Assembly: GCA_023101725.1 (NCBI GenBank)
Contig: JALJCO010010453.1
Span: 124,001 to 188,000 of the forward strand
Length of the DNA: 64,000 nucleotides
Source of the DNA: Atherinomorus stipes
Taxonomy: Eukaryota > Chordata > Actinopteri > Atheriniformes > Atherinidae
Direction of reading: 5' to 3'
Part shown: one piece after another, positions 28,195 through 38,494 of the stretch
Layout: each line of letters opens with the position of its first letter
Numbering within the stretch: position 1 is the first letter of the stretch
The notes under the pieces: model-generated
What the model saw: only the letters and a program-made list of their open reading frames with translations
Told to the model about the DNA's origin: nothing
The model's database searches: none
Position numbers and translations under genes: made by a program

Positions 28195-31100
28195 CGAAAC
28201 ACAACTTAAATTGGTCTAAAGCCCAAAAAAACACAGCCGTAGTTAATGTGGATTTTTTTTAAAGAATTTTTGAAACTGTGTGTATTATATGTAACAGAAA
28301 AAAGATGTTTGCAAGGACTGCAGGTATTCAGACATCCAGTTAATACCACCAGAGTATGTGAGAACAGTGTTCCCTCAAGGCCTGACGGTTTTGTGGGTGA
28401 GTCATTTACATTTTTAACTATCCACATCAAAAGGAAATTTGTCCAAAATGTTTAATTACATAAACCAGTTGGATAAGTTGCACAATAGGCTAGCTGATTA
28501 ACACAAATATAAAAACTTGATTCACAATGTTGAGCTGCAGTGTATTCAAAAACACTCTCAAACCTGATGCAGAATGAGGTCCTCTTCGGGAAACAGCTCT
28601 TCACAAAACTCACAAGGCAGCATGGTATCTATAAAAACAATTTTGTACAATAAGCAAATCAGCAAAGTAACATCAAGCATTATAACCTGCACAAATCTAC
28701 CTGTTGGATCGTGGTCTTGAACAGCACCTGGGCTTGTCCCTCCCGTGAAGTTTGGGTAGTTGTTGTTAGGTAGGGGGAATGAAGGATATGCAGATGTGTT
28801 AGACTTTCCAATCTTGTGGTCCCAGACATCACTCCACATGTTGCTCTCCACACCTCCAGCTACAGATTCTCCATCACTCTGCAGGCTGAGAGCCAGCATG
28901 TAGTCGAGGCCTGAGGAATCCTCATCTAGTGGGCGCTCAGTGGGTGGCCACACACTGCCACTGCCATGAAGAAAATCACCCCGCTCCAGGACTTAAAGGA
29001 AAATCAGCCACACAAATTCAGAAAACAACTACAACTGAAATAGCAGCGTGAAATAGGTACTTTCAGTTTCATGCATTGTTAAAATTCCATTTTAACCACA
29101 TCAAAGTTCCAGTAAATACACTTACAGGGACTTAATGCTGTATTCTGAGGTGCAGTATTCTTCCAGTCTCCTGAGGCCTGATATCCCCTTGAAGTGTTGT
29201 AAGTTGAAGGGTCAAACGGCCGAAGAAAAGACTGCTGTCCTGCTGCACTGACGTTACTAATTTTAGGGCCTCTTTCTTGGGCTGTAATGAAGTTTCGGAT
29301 GGAGTGGGCTTCAAACCATGCATCTGAGGACTGTTGTTCTATTGGGCTGCTGCGACTCATCCGACTGTTGTTCCTTTCTTGGGGTGGTGTGAGGCTTCCA
29401 CATAAGACTGGATGCATAGCTTGTTCTCGCAGCATTATATTGCACTTGCACCGAGGGCAAGGCTCAGTGCGTGTGCCACAATAATCCTCATGGACTTTGG
29501 ATTGACTGAAAACAAGCTCCAGTTCACAGTACTGGCATGGGACCAGTCGCTGGGAGCACTCGGAGCTCTGCAAGACACAATCAATAGGCATGTTCTGACA
29601 TGATACTTAAGAGGTGGTGGTTTGTGTGTGTGTGTGCATGAGTGGGAGGGGGGTTAGTCAGACTAAAATCAGACAGACTTTTACATACATTCAACGTTAG
29701 TATGACTGATATCAAACAAAATCAAAACTCTCAATGTCAGACTACAGGTAATGCAGCAAGGGCTCAAATTATGACCTTGACACTCCTGCACATGCTTTAG
29801 CAAATCCACAGCCCGGTCATTTGGCCTTTAACTACCATGCACAAAGGCCAGCCAATTGGCTGGATTAGTCTTGAGCTTTAACATATTCTAACTCAGGTTG
29901 TGAATTGACACCATTTTCTGTAAATGAGTCAATTAACTCTGAACCACTGAAAGGAAACAAATGTTGCTTTCCTTTTACGTGAATGAATCAGTGTGATGTA
30001 ATGTAACAGAGGTAGAGAAACAGAAAGGTAGAGGCTTAGAACTAGTATACAATATTTTGTCATGTCATTATTTTCCTGACAGATTGCAAGTAAAACTTTG
30101 TCAGCATTACTGCACCATACCATTTGTATTAATTAAATTAAAATGATTTAATCAGGAATAACTAATTCCGAATGAAAAAAACATCACGTAATTGAGGCCT
30201 TTTACAAATGAAAGGCAGCGTGAATCCACAAAGCTTTTTGGCTGTCCTCTGGGCATTGTAGGAAGTAAGAAAAACGTGGGTGTGCTAGTTTATAGGTATA
30301 AGCAAACACCTGCACACAAAAGAGGAAAAAGTCAACAGAGAGTAATCACAGGGGATAATACTGCCTTTTTGTAAAAAATAAAACAGAAGGGAAGCACACA
30401 ACACATGCTAAATGTACAGATCAGTAAACCTGTTGAATTTCCCACTTGACATGGCACCAACCTGCGACCAGCCAAATTGTTGGTCAGTTGTTTTGGATGC
30501 TGGTCATAAAAAGTCAACTGGGAGAAGTGAGCAAAAGCATCCATATTGCCTCCTAATATCGCACCAAATCACTGACATAAGTCAGTGATTTAATCAACCT
30601 TCTTTGTGTACCTAGTGGGATAATCATGATCGCCCAATTAAATGACCTGGGCAAAGTCCAGCCATAGCTGAATAATAACAATAATAATAATAACTGAGTG
30701 TGCATTAAAATGAATTGATTGTTTAAAAAAAATAAAATAAAACAAGATCGTTACATATGAGGAATGAAATAGTTCTTTATCATACCTGGTGAATCTCAAT
30801 GCGATTCTTCTCAATTTTCAATCCACACTTGCAAGTAATCTGAAATAAAGGTTGAAATCGCTTTTATATCTGGTGTCAGTCCGATGTTCCCTTCTAATTA
30901 ATTGTTTTCATTAAGGCCAAAGGTCCCTGATGGCTACATTCTTTGGTCTTAGTAGCCAATATAAATAACAAAAAAAAACTAAATTTGTCGATGAAAGACT
31001 TTCCATAAAGCACGGGGTGATGTCACAAATATCGTAAACTAACAAGCACCTGCAAAAGAATCTAGAACTTTTAGGTTAGGAAAAAAAAAACTAGCATGAC

Positions 31101-31678
31101 ATAATTAAATCGCCCACACTGACATGAATTAATGTGAGTTATCTATTAATACAATAGTGCCATGGAAGTCAACCAGTTTATTATCCTATTTCGTCATTTC
31201 AAAATCTCTTAATATAACTAGAGCATTCACCTTGTTACTTGCTTTGATGTTAGATGGACTGAAACCAGCAATAAAGTATTCAAGTTTTCCAATGGATGTT
31301 ATTTATTTATGGCTAGATGTGTATTGCAACACACATCCATGATTAACATATAGTTATTAAGTTTTGTTCTCCAGTTTAGATATACCTGTGTATGTTCCTG
31401 CAGCTTGTGCTCCTGAAGATCTGACCGGGGCACTGGCTCCTGGCACACATCGCACAGTGCAATGTTTCTTCTACAGTGAATCTCATGGGTAGTAAAGTTA
31501 GCTTCTGGGATGTCATGTTTGCTAGGAATATAAGGGGAAATATATATTATGTTTTTTTAAAAAAAAAGAAAAACAGAAAAGACCTCATGAAACCTGTGTT
31601 GACACCTCATATCCATTGCGTCCTGTTCCTTGATTATACTTACCAGTTACCACAAAACTGTGTGTTTTCATCGGCCAT
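23327..31678 (-). CDS. trafd1: TRAF-type zinc finger domain-containing protein 1 (FLN29)
   Basis: Eleven coding exons on the minus strand: 31644-31678, 31386-31521, 30786-30839, 29126-29567, 28701-28991, 28564-28628, 26668-26928, 26269-26407, 25739-25955, 24943-25000 and 23327-23362. Every intron is GT-AG and all phases agree, giving 1734 nt and 577 aa; human TRAFD1 is about 580 aa. The N-terminus (residues about 9-28) has a C2HC finger with C9, C12, H24 and C28, then TRAF-type cysteine/histidine repeats including [20 protein letters not shown]. Two later conserved segments, [20 protein letters not shown] and [19 protein letters not shown], match the C-terminal zinc motifs of the family. The last exon has only 12 codons and gives the acidic tail [11 protein letters not shown]. 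Family knowledge: TRAFD1 is an interferon-induced negative-feedback regulator of TLR/TRAF6 and RIG-I signalling. The final introns are transposon-rich. Confidence 0.95.
23463..23577. repeat. Compound (TA)n microsatellite
   Basis: Two long TA runs (23463-23511 and 23521-23575) are separated by ACACACGTT. They lie in the last intron of TRAFD1 and directly abut the broken end of the Tc1-like element. The Ile-Tyr open frames across them on both strands are artefacts. Confidence 0.95.
23580..24591 (-). mobile_element. Decayed Tc1-like transposon in TRAFD1 intron 10
   Basis: A Tc1-type transposase begins at 24448 on the minus strand ([16 protein letters not shown], paired-domain HTH, then [18 protein letters not shown]). 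The DDE core [16 protein letters not shown] follows in another frame near 24020, then GGGGVMVW, and a decayed segment carrying the expected FLEHDN-like region to 23580. The outer end (24541-24591) has the terminal sequence GGCCATTTTATTAGGTACACC. The other end is lost: the region holding the last catalytic acidic residue is missing and the copy stops in TA repeats. At least two frameshifts are present. Confidence 0.85.
25101..25677 (+). mobile_element. PIF/Harbinger-like MITE with Myb-like remnant
   Basis: It has inverted ends GGGCGCATTCA and TGAATGCGCCC, and TAA on each side (25098-25100, 25678-25680). Length is 577 bp. Inside, the plus strand at 25364-25419 reads [18 protein letters not shown] then a stop, a remnant of the Harbinger Myb-like protein. 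It lies in TRAFD1 intron 9. The ends are well preserved compared with the copy at 984-1713. Confidence 0.8.
27410..27530 (+). repeat. L2-type 3' tail with (ATT)n
   Basis: GAGCACTTTGAGTGCCTAGAAAAGCGCATTATTAATCGAATCC-like sequence followed by ATTATTATC repeats resembles the shared 3' tail of L2 LINEs and tail-sharing SINEs. No body is present. Confidence 0.5.
27612..28010 (+). repeat. Teleost retroposon-like repeat with tRNA-like head
   Basis: It starts with a tRNA-like head with A- and B-box-like sequences (TGGTGGTTAACACTG, then GGTTGCTAGTTCGATTCC). The body follows (GTGGAGTTTGCATGTTCTCC, CTTCCTCCCACCATCCAAAGACATGCATG) and it ends GGATAAGCGGTACAGAAAATGACTGAC. This is one of the commonest repeats in fish genomes. 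It lies in a TRAFD1 intron. The head is a decayed retroposon promoter, not a functional tRNA. Confidence 0.75.
28160..28192 (+). repeat. Poly-A tract
   Basis: About 24 A residues in TRAFD1 intron sequence between the exon at 28564-28628 and the retroposon-like repeat at 27612-28010. No LINE or SINE body adjoins it. Confidence 0.7.
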
Positions 31679-31680
31679 GA

Positions 31681-31920
31681 CCTGTAAACAAAAGGAAACG
31701 TTTGGAGACTGTGCTATTTTCAACAGATAATTATTTATAACTGCAATGTGTTGTCTGTCGGTTGACTCATCCAGTAAGAGATATTCAAGTTGCGATGGAT
31801 CAGCCTACAGCAATAACCCCATGGATCATGGGCTTTTAAGGATGGTCGTGGGATTTTGTGTGGAGACAGCGCTATCACTGTGTTTCACAACTGGTTGACA
31901 GCAGTTTCGCTTTACTCACC
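31681..31920 (-). promoter_or_regulatory. TRAFD1 5' UTR region, possible noncoding first exon
   Basis: The ATG exon starts just after an acceptor (TTTACAG) at 31682-31688, three bases upstream of the ATG, so an upstream noncoding exon is required. A strong donor (GTGAGT) lies on the minus strand at 31914-31919, which would end a first exon lying at and to the right of 31920. Promoter and start site would be in about 31920-32560. The exon is inferred from splice signals only. Confidence 0.4.
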
Positions 31921-33050
31921 GGTATTTCCAGGCAGGCTGTTTACGCTAACTCTCGATGACTGACTATTTTAGCAAGAAGCTTCCTCGTTAACCTTAATCA
32001 TCAAGCATTTTTTACAACTTAAAATTTTACAATGTTAGTGTTGTATTCAGATAGCTGCATAGCTTAGCATTAAATACACGGTTAGTAACCACCACGGCGT
32101 AGCATCAAGTTAACGCTAACTTTATCTGCTATTTACAAAGTAGCTACGGTCAGAAAGCTAATGTGATGACAGATTTAGCTGCTTGTTCTTTTAAATCAAG
32201 CAAACCCAGCCGTCTCTAAATAATGTTTGTTTGGCTCGATTACATTTAATCAAACTCACAGTTGCTGACAGATCAAAAAGAACTAGCCCGAAATAACAGT
32301 ATATTTCCTCCTTGCTCGGTCAAAACAACGGGCAAGATTAGCCCAAAATATTGACTCCCAGGCTGCCTTCTTTCCCAAGAGTAAAATTACACCCAAAAAC
32401 ATAAAACATCGCCTTCAGTCTTAATTAAAACTACAAACGGCAATTTGACTTTTAAATGATGTAGTTATAAATACTGTAAGGCTAAACAGTTATCATTTGA
32501 CTTTGAAAATAGTGCTTAAAATCTAAATTCGGGGCAAAATTTAGCACATATCAGACTGGCTCAAATTTGATTGGCTAAGGGAGTGCCGTGCATCATCTGA
32601 GAACGTCTCGGGTAAAACTGTTGCCTACCAAATACAAGTTCCTCTATGCCATTGTTATGGCAAGATAAGTTTATCTGTATATCACATTTCATGTACACAT
32701 ACACAACAATGTAGTGCATTACATAAAACATTAAAAGCATTACCACTGCGTGAAGAAGAAAAGAACCGTAAAAAACAAAAGCATGATTTGAAATTAGAAC
32801 ATTTAGTTCAATTCATACTTTATTAAAGACACTTCTCAGAAAGAGGTCTATAGCTCCTAAAACGATTAAAAAAAAAAAAAAAATCATAAAAATAAAAAAC
32901 AAAACAATTACACATAAGTGAACAGACATGTACGCCAATGGGTCCACATCATAGATGAGAATCTAACTGAACTGAGTGCAGAATTAACTATGCATAAAAA
33001 CAGAGAGAACTTTAATATATATATATATATACATTAAAGTATTTTTTTAA
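31921..33050. other. TRAFD1-MOB1A intergenic region, left part
   Basis: It holds the presumed TRAFD1 promoter. Poly-A runs lie at 32867-32883 and an (AT)n run at 33014-33031. No exon or clear repeat body was recognised here. Confidence 0.45.
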
Positions 33051-33052
33051 AA

Positions 33053-34070
33053 GGCTGTGTATATTTGGATGCTTGACTAAAACTTTATTTAAATGCAGCT
33101 GAGAACAGGTGGGTCTTTAACATGGATTTAAATAAGCTGATCTGAGGCAATCTAGGAGTTTGTTCCAGACTTGTGGAGCACGGAAGCTGAACACAGCTTC
33201 TCTCTCTTTGGTTTTGAGTCTGAGAACTGATAAAAGATTGGATCCAGATGACCTGAGGAGTCTGGTGGGTTCAAACTGGGTCAGGAGGTCACTGTAATTT
33301 GGTCCTAAACCATGAAGACTTTTATAGACCAGCAACAGGACTTTTTTTGTTTCCTGTCAGCAACAGGACTTCAAAGTCTATCCTCTTACAGACAGGCAGC
33401 CAGTGTAAGAACTGATCAGAACTTGACTGATGTGGTGGTTCACTTCTCTGGTCTTAGTGAGAACTTGAGCTGCAGCTGTCTGATTTTTTTAGATAGACCA
33501 GTAAAGATGCTGTTACGATAATCAAGCCAACTAAAAATAAACGTATGGATTAGTTTTTCCAGATTTTGCTGGCACATCAGATGTTTGATGTCCTTGAGAT
33601 GTTTTTCAGGTGATAGGCTGATTTAGTGATTGCCTGAATGCGTTTTTTAAAAGTTTAGGTCTGAGTACATCACTACACCCTGATTTCTGGTTGAAGATAA
33701 CCTGCAGTCGTTTCTCTTTAGCTCCAAAGACAGTCACCTCAGTTTTGTTTTTGTTTAGTTGAATAAAGTTGAGGCACATCCAGTCATTAATCTCCTTAAT
33801 GCATTTACCAAGAGTGTACAGGGTCTTGGTCTCCTGGTGACATTGTAATTTATTCTGTATCTGTGTCATCTGCGTAGCTATGGTAACTAACATTGTTGTT
33901 CTTTATATCCTGGGCCAGTGGGAGCATGTAGATATTAAACAGAAGAGGCCCCGGGATGGAGCCCTGGGGAACTCCACAGGTCATTTTTGTCTGCTCAGAT
34001 GTAAAGTTACCAAATGACACAAAGTACTTCCTGTTAAAACAGGTTTCTAGAACCACCTTCTTCCACCAAC
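33053..34070 (-). mobile_element. L2/CR1-clade LINE fragment (minus)
   Basis: Reverse-transcriptase pieces on the minus strand: TCGVPQGSIPGPLLFNIYML and YHSYADDTDTE (motifs B and C), FIQLNKNKTEVTVFG, and further along MLVYKSLHGLGPNYSDLL and REAVFSFRAPQVWNKLLD. Several frames are used, so it is not functional. It is 5' truncated upstream of the palm motif region at about 34070, where it meets an oppositely oriented LINE. Confidence 0.75.
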
Positions 34071-35130
34071 GTAATATTGCTAAAATAAGGGACATCCTCT
34101 CCCAGAATGATGCAGAAAAACTAGTCCATACTTTTGTTACTTCCAGATTGGACTACTGTAATCCCTTATTATTGGGATGCCGCAAATATGCCTTGAAAAG
34201 TCTCCAGCTGATCCAAAATGCTGCAGTGAGGGTTCTGACTAGAACCAGCAGGAGATGACTTACTTAATGAAGTTTTAGTATTGTGCTGTCATTGTGTGTT
34301 TTTCTCAATTGTTTCTTAAATTTTTTATCAAAATGTTGTAAAGATGGATTGGGTGTGGGTCATTGTATCTGTGTTGCATGTGTAATAATAATAATAATAA
34401 TAATAAAGAACCAGCAGGAGAGATCATATTTCTTCAGTTCTAGCTTCTTTTCATTGGCTTCCCTCTTAAATCCAGGATAGAATTTAAAATTCTTCTTTCC
34501 ACATATAAAGCTCTCCATGATCAAGCTCCATAATATATTAGAGATCTAATAGTTCCATATATTCCAAGCAGAGCACTTCACTGTCAGACTGCAGGTCTTC
34601 TGGTGGTTCCAAGGGTCTCTAAGAGTAAAATGGGAAGCAGAGCATTTGGTTATGAGGCCCCCCTATTGTGGAACCAGTTACCAATTCAGGTTCGGGAGGC
34701 AGACACCCTCTCTACCTTTAAGATTAGGCTTAAAACCTTCCTTTTTGATCAGGCTTATTTGGGATGGTTAGCCATCCCTTAGTTAAGCTGCTACAGGTTT
34801 AGACTGCTGAGGGACGTTCATGATGCACTGGGCTCTTCCTTTCCCACTCATCTCTGCTTCTCCATGTAGAAACGTGACAGTATTGCATCATTAACTGTGT
34901 TCTCCGCTCTCAGCAGGTCTGGCTGGATAAAAGTTGCAGTGTCTGTTGGTCTCTCTTTTTGTCTTCTCCACCCCACCCAGTCGAGGCAGATGGCCTGAGC
35001 CAGGTTCTGTCGGAGGTTTTTCTTCCCTGTTAAAGAGGGTGCTTTCCTTCCCACTGTCACCATCACTCCGTGCTTGATCAGGATGGGGGGTTGGACCAGG
35101 TCAAGCCAAGATTTGATCCAAATGTTGTCG
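34045..35130 (+). mobile_element. L2/CR1-clade LINE fragment (plus)
   Basis: The plus strand encodes RNIAKIRDILSQNDAEKLVH, VTSRLDYCNPLLLGCRKYAL and LKSLQLIQNAAVRVLTRTSRR. After an interruption at 34256-34406 it continues with the C-terminal region (34422-34770) and a 3' UTR containing CTGTCGGAGGTTTTTCTTCCCTG. It is 5' truncated and lies head to head with the minus-strand LINE. Confidence 0.7.
34256..34406 (+). mobile_element. Small retroinsert with 15-bp target duplication
   Basis: The 15-mer AGAACCAGCAGGAGA occurs at 34241-34255 and again at 34407-34421. The 151 bp between them end in (AAT)n. Removing the insert restores the LINE frame across the junction. This is the signature of target-primed retrotransposition. 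The inserted family is not recognised. Confidence 0.8.
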
Positions 35131-35154
35131 TTTGGAGTAAATTATGGATGCTAC

Positions 35155-35340
35155 CCACTCAGGACACTTGGATTACATTGGACGAGCAGTATAGAGGTTG
35201 GGAGTTGGGAGAAAACGAAAACCACTCCGATCTCAGGCTGCATTTGAGATATTAAAAAAGTGCTCCAGAGTCTTGCTTAGCAGGACGGTGAGTAGAAAAA
35301 TGAACACACATCATTCTGTGGGTGTACTATTCCTTTAAGC
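35155..35340 (+). repeat. Dispersed repeat, copy 1
   Basis: It shares GATTACATTGGACGAGCAGTAT, CTGCATTTGA, TCCAGAGTCTTGCT and CATTCTGTGGGTG(T/A)ACTATTCCTTTA with 38943-39185, in the same orientation. The closing CTATTCCTTTA motif is a common end of fish DNA elements. The other end is not defined. Confidence 0.6.
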
Positions 35341-36598
35341 CAGGCTTTCCCTTAACCAAGTTTCATGGAATAACCCCCAGTCCTCTTTTCTTGCAAGTTC
35401 TAAAATTTGCTTGCGAAATCAACTGCACATGATGGGTGGGGCCTTAGCTGGTGGATGAGACAAGAGTTTCTATTGGTTAGTTTGACCTGGCCCCACCACT
35501 ATGAAATTATTTTTGTTTTTATTAAATTTAAGAAAATAAGTGATCTGAAAGGGGGCAATTTTTTAAAAACATTTTTTTAATACATTTGCACAAATACCAC
35601 CATCCAGCTGTCAATACTGTTGAGACTGGCCAGTAGAAACACAGGCCCCCTCATGACACAATTTTCATATAGAGAAAAAAAACCCTGAAGCGAGAGAAAA
35701 GACTTTGAAAGAAAATATTTTCACTCTGATTGCAAAAAATATATATCTGAAGTAAAGAAATATTTTATAGAGAGCTTTTTTTCCCCCTTGGAAATAATGT
35801 TCCAAGTGTCAAATAATCTTTTATATATTCTATGACAAAATTATTTCTCTCAAAACTTTTTCTTTAGTCTCAAATAACATCAGTTTTTGCAATCAGTGTG
35901 AAAATTTGATCCAATATATTTATTTTTCTTTCAATTCCTCCCCTTTCAGAACTTATTTTCTTGAATTTAATAAAAACACAAAAATAACTCCCTACAGCAG
36001 TTATTTATGCCTTCCACATTATACACACTTCTCCCTTGTGCTGTGCTGCTTGGAAGTAAGTTGATAGGTCTATTGTTCTTAAAACATTCCCCATAATAAT
36101 TGGCATTAGAAGGAAAACTGATGCATCTTTGCTTTCAAATCTATTTGATTGAATAATAAAGGAACAAAATTATCTCCATAGGTGTGAGAGCAGGGAAACT
36201 CCTAATACATGCAGTATGCTGGCCCTCGAGGACTGGAACTGCCTATCCCTGCTCAAAGTGTCCGTGAACACCATTTCCCCTTTACATATCCCCCAAACAT
36301 TTACAAAATGTATAGATATAACATCAAAATTGTACCTTGGATTGGTAGGTTTATACGATCCAGATTTTTATTTAGTGCCATTTCTAATTAGCAATTTTTT
36401 TGATAGTTATGGTTCTAACTCATTTTTCATCACCAAACAGCAGTTTTGATAACTTCCATTTTCTTTAGATGAACTATCTAAAATAATTTCAGAGAAATAT
36501 TGTTTTTCAAAATAAACAAGAACATTATAAGGATTACTGGTCTGTCAGACTTGAGGCAAAAAAAAGAAGACAGATTGTCCTTCAAGTTTTTATTGAAT
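35341..36598. other. Intergenic, AT-rich, mostly featureless
   Basis: No exon was recognised. At 36190-36252 there is a short hAT-type MITE remnant: GGCCCTCGAGGACTGGAACTGCCTATCCCTG is the right terminus of a family whose fuller copy is at 59482-59665. Confidence 0.45.
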
Positions 36599-36767
36599 AT
36601 TTGATCTATCAATACTATCATAATTGACATGTTCATTCTATTGTAAGGCACAGTCTAGCTCACACAAAACACTGATCTTTTAAAGCAAATGTTTGGATAC
36701 AGGAAACACATTCTCCAAACATCTTGCAGTCTGAATGACAACCAAATGACTAGACCAAAATTGTAAA

Positions 36768-36845
<78 letters not shown>

Positions 36846-38494
36846 CAAAAAAATTATTTACTTCAAAGCCCTTGTTCTCCGAATGATGTAAATGGTCAAT
36901 GATTTTTATTTTTTACAGTCTGAAAAGAAATGTAACAGAGTTTAAAAATAATGTGAGAACAAACGCATACAAATGTGACTTTATATACATTGAAAAGTCC
37001 TGACTCAACATGCCAATTGATTGTTAACGACACAGTGTGGCTGATAATTTTGCCAAGGATCTTGTAGCCCTAAAAGGGGATAAATCCCTGTTAAGTGAAT
37101 TAAACTTTTGATCATATGGTTGTGGAAAGTCTTCAGCTATGCCTTTGCCTTTTGAGAACAGCCTCTCTTTCAAAGTGGTAAATTGCAAAATGAATACTCT
37201 GCTGTCCTAAATTCCACTGGTTAGTTCCTTGTGATGTATTAAACCAATTTCCAATTTTACCTATGATAAATGGTCGCATGATTGTCTGATTTAAAAAAAA
37301 AAAAAAAAATTAGGTCCAACAAAAAAAAAAAAAAAAGAAATCTTTAAAAAATAAAATAAGAAACAATTCCCTTGATTAACTGTTGAAAGACAACTTTCAG
37401 GGGGGATTAGCTGCATCAATAGCCAGCATAAAGCATACTTTATGAAAAATTGACAAATATACACAAACCAAAGACAAATGAAGGCTTAATAAAAACTACA
37501 TACATCTTAAAAATATGAATGAAATGGTCATGTCTAAACTTTCCAATTCAGGGGGAAAACATTGAATTAATAAATATAGTAAAACAGTAATGGCGAGGGG
37601 TTCCACAGTTCATCTGCACATCAGAAACTACAGTAAAACATTCACTTTAAAGTATTTGTTCTGCAGACATAATTTCTACTATACAGTTCCCCTTCATAAA
37701 TTCATCAAAACAGCTTTGCAGAATCTTAATACGAAGGGAAAAAGTGTGCGATACACAATATTGTATGACTAATATACAGTTTTACGTTGTCAATGGGAGA
37801 GGGTCTTTTATGGTGTATATTTTCACATTTATCCCACACTTAATTGTGACTCAAAGAGGGTATTAATAGAAAGCATGCTTGTATATGTGACAGTGCGCAT
37901 TATATACCTGTGCATTTTTGTCTCTGCCTTCATCATTTTTTTAAGGCACATAAGCCCATCCAAGACCCATTTCATGTCACTATGTTCTTTTCCATCTTTC
38001 CCGTTTCTCTTCCCTGTACACAAATAACAGACCATTTAAAGAGAAAACAAACAAAAAAAAATTAAGATTGGGGTATTTAGTCAGTCACTTTATCTTTCTA
38101 ATAAAAAAAAAAAGTCATCAATAACTTTCAGGTGTTTAGACAAACTAAATGTTTTAGAAAAACTTGTATTTTTCAGCCATATATGTCCTTGGTCCAATAT
38201 AAAATTAGGTGGGCTGGTCTTACAGAGTATACAACCATAGTTCTGTGAAAAAAAATATTCTTTACTACATTGTTCTGTATCATCTAACAAGGCTAAAAGG
38301 AGGAATAAAAAGGCTCACAGGCAGCATACAAAAGAAACTAATAAGAGAAGTACAGTACAGACATTCAGGAAATGTAAGAAAGGCACAAATTTTAAGAGCT
38401 GAGACTAGAGGTCATAGAGGTAGAGGAATTCAAGGCAGAACAAAGGAAAGAAAACCTATCTAAAAGAAAAAACAAGATATACATGATAAAATGT
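36599..38494 (-). other. Probable MOB1A 3' UTR
   Basis: About 1.9 kb of AT-rich noncoding sequence follows the TAG at 38495-38497. An AATAAA signal on the minus strand sits at 36599-36604. The stretch includes poly-A runs (37292-37335) and a long TA microsatellite (36785-36841). A long 3' UTR is usual for MOB1 genes. The end point is inferred from the signal alone. Confidence 0.5.
36785..36841 (+). repeat. (AT)n microsatellite
   Basis: About 57 bp of AT dinucleotides preceded by a poly-A run (36763-36784), within the presumed MOB1A 3' UTR. Poly-A followed by AT can arise from a retroposon tail. Confidence 0.9.
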
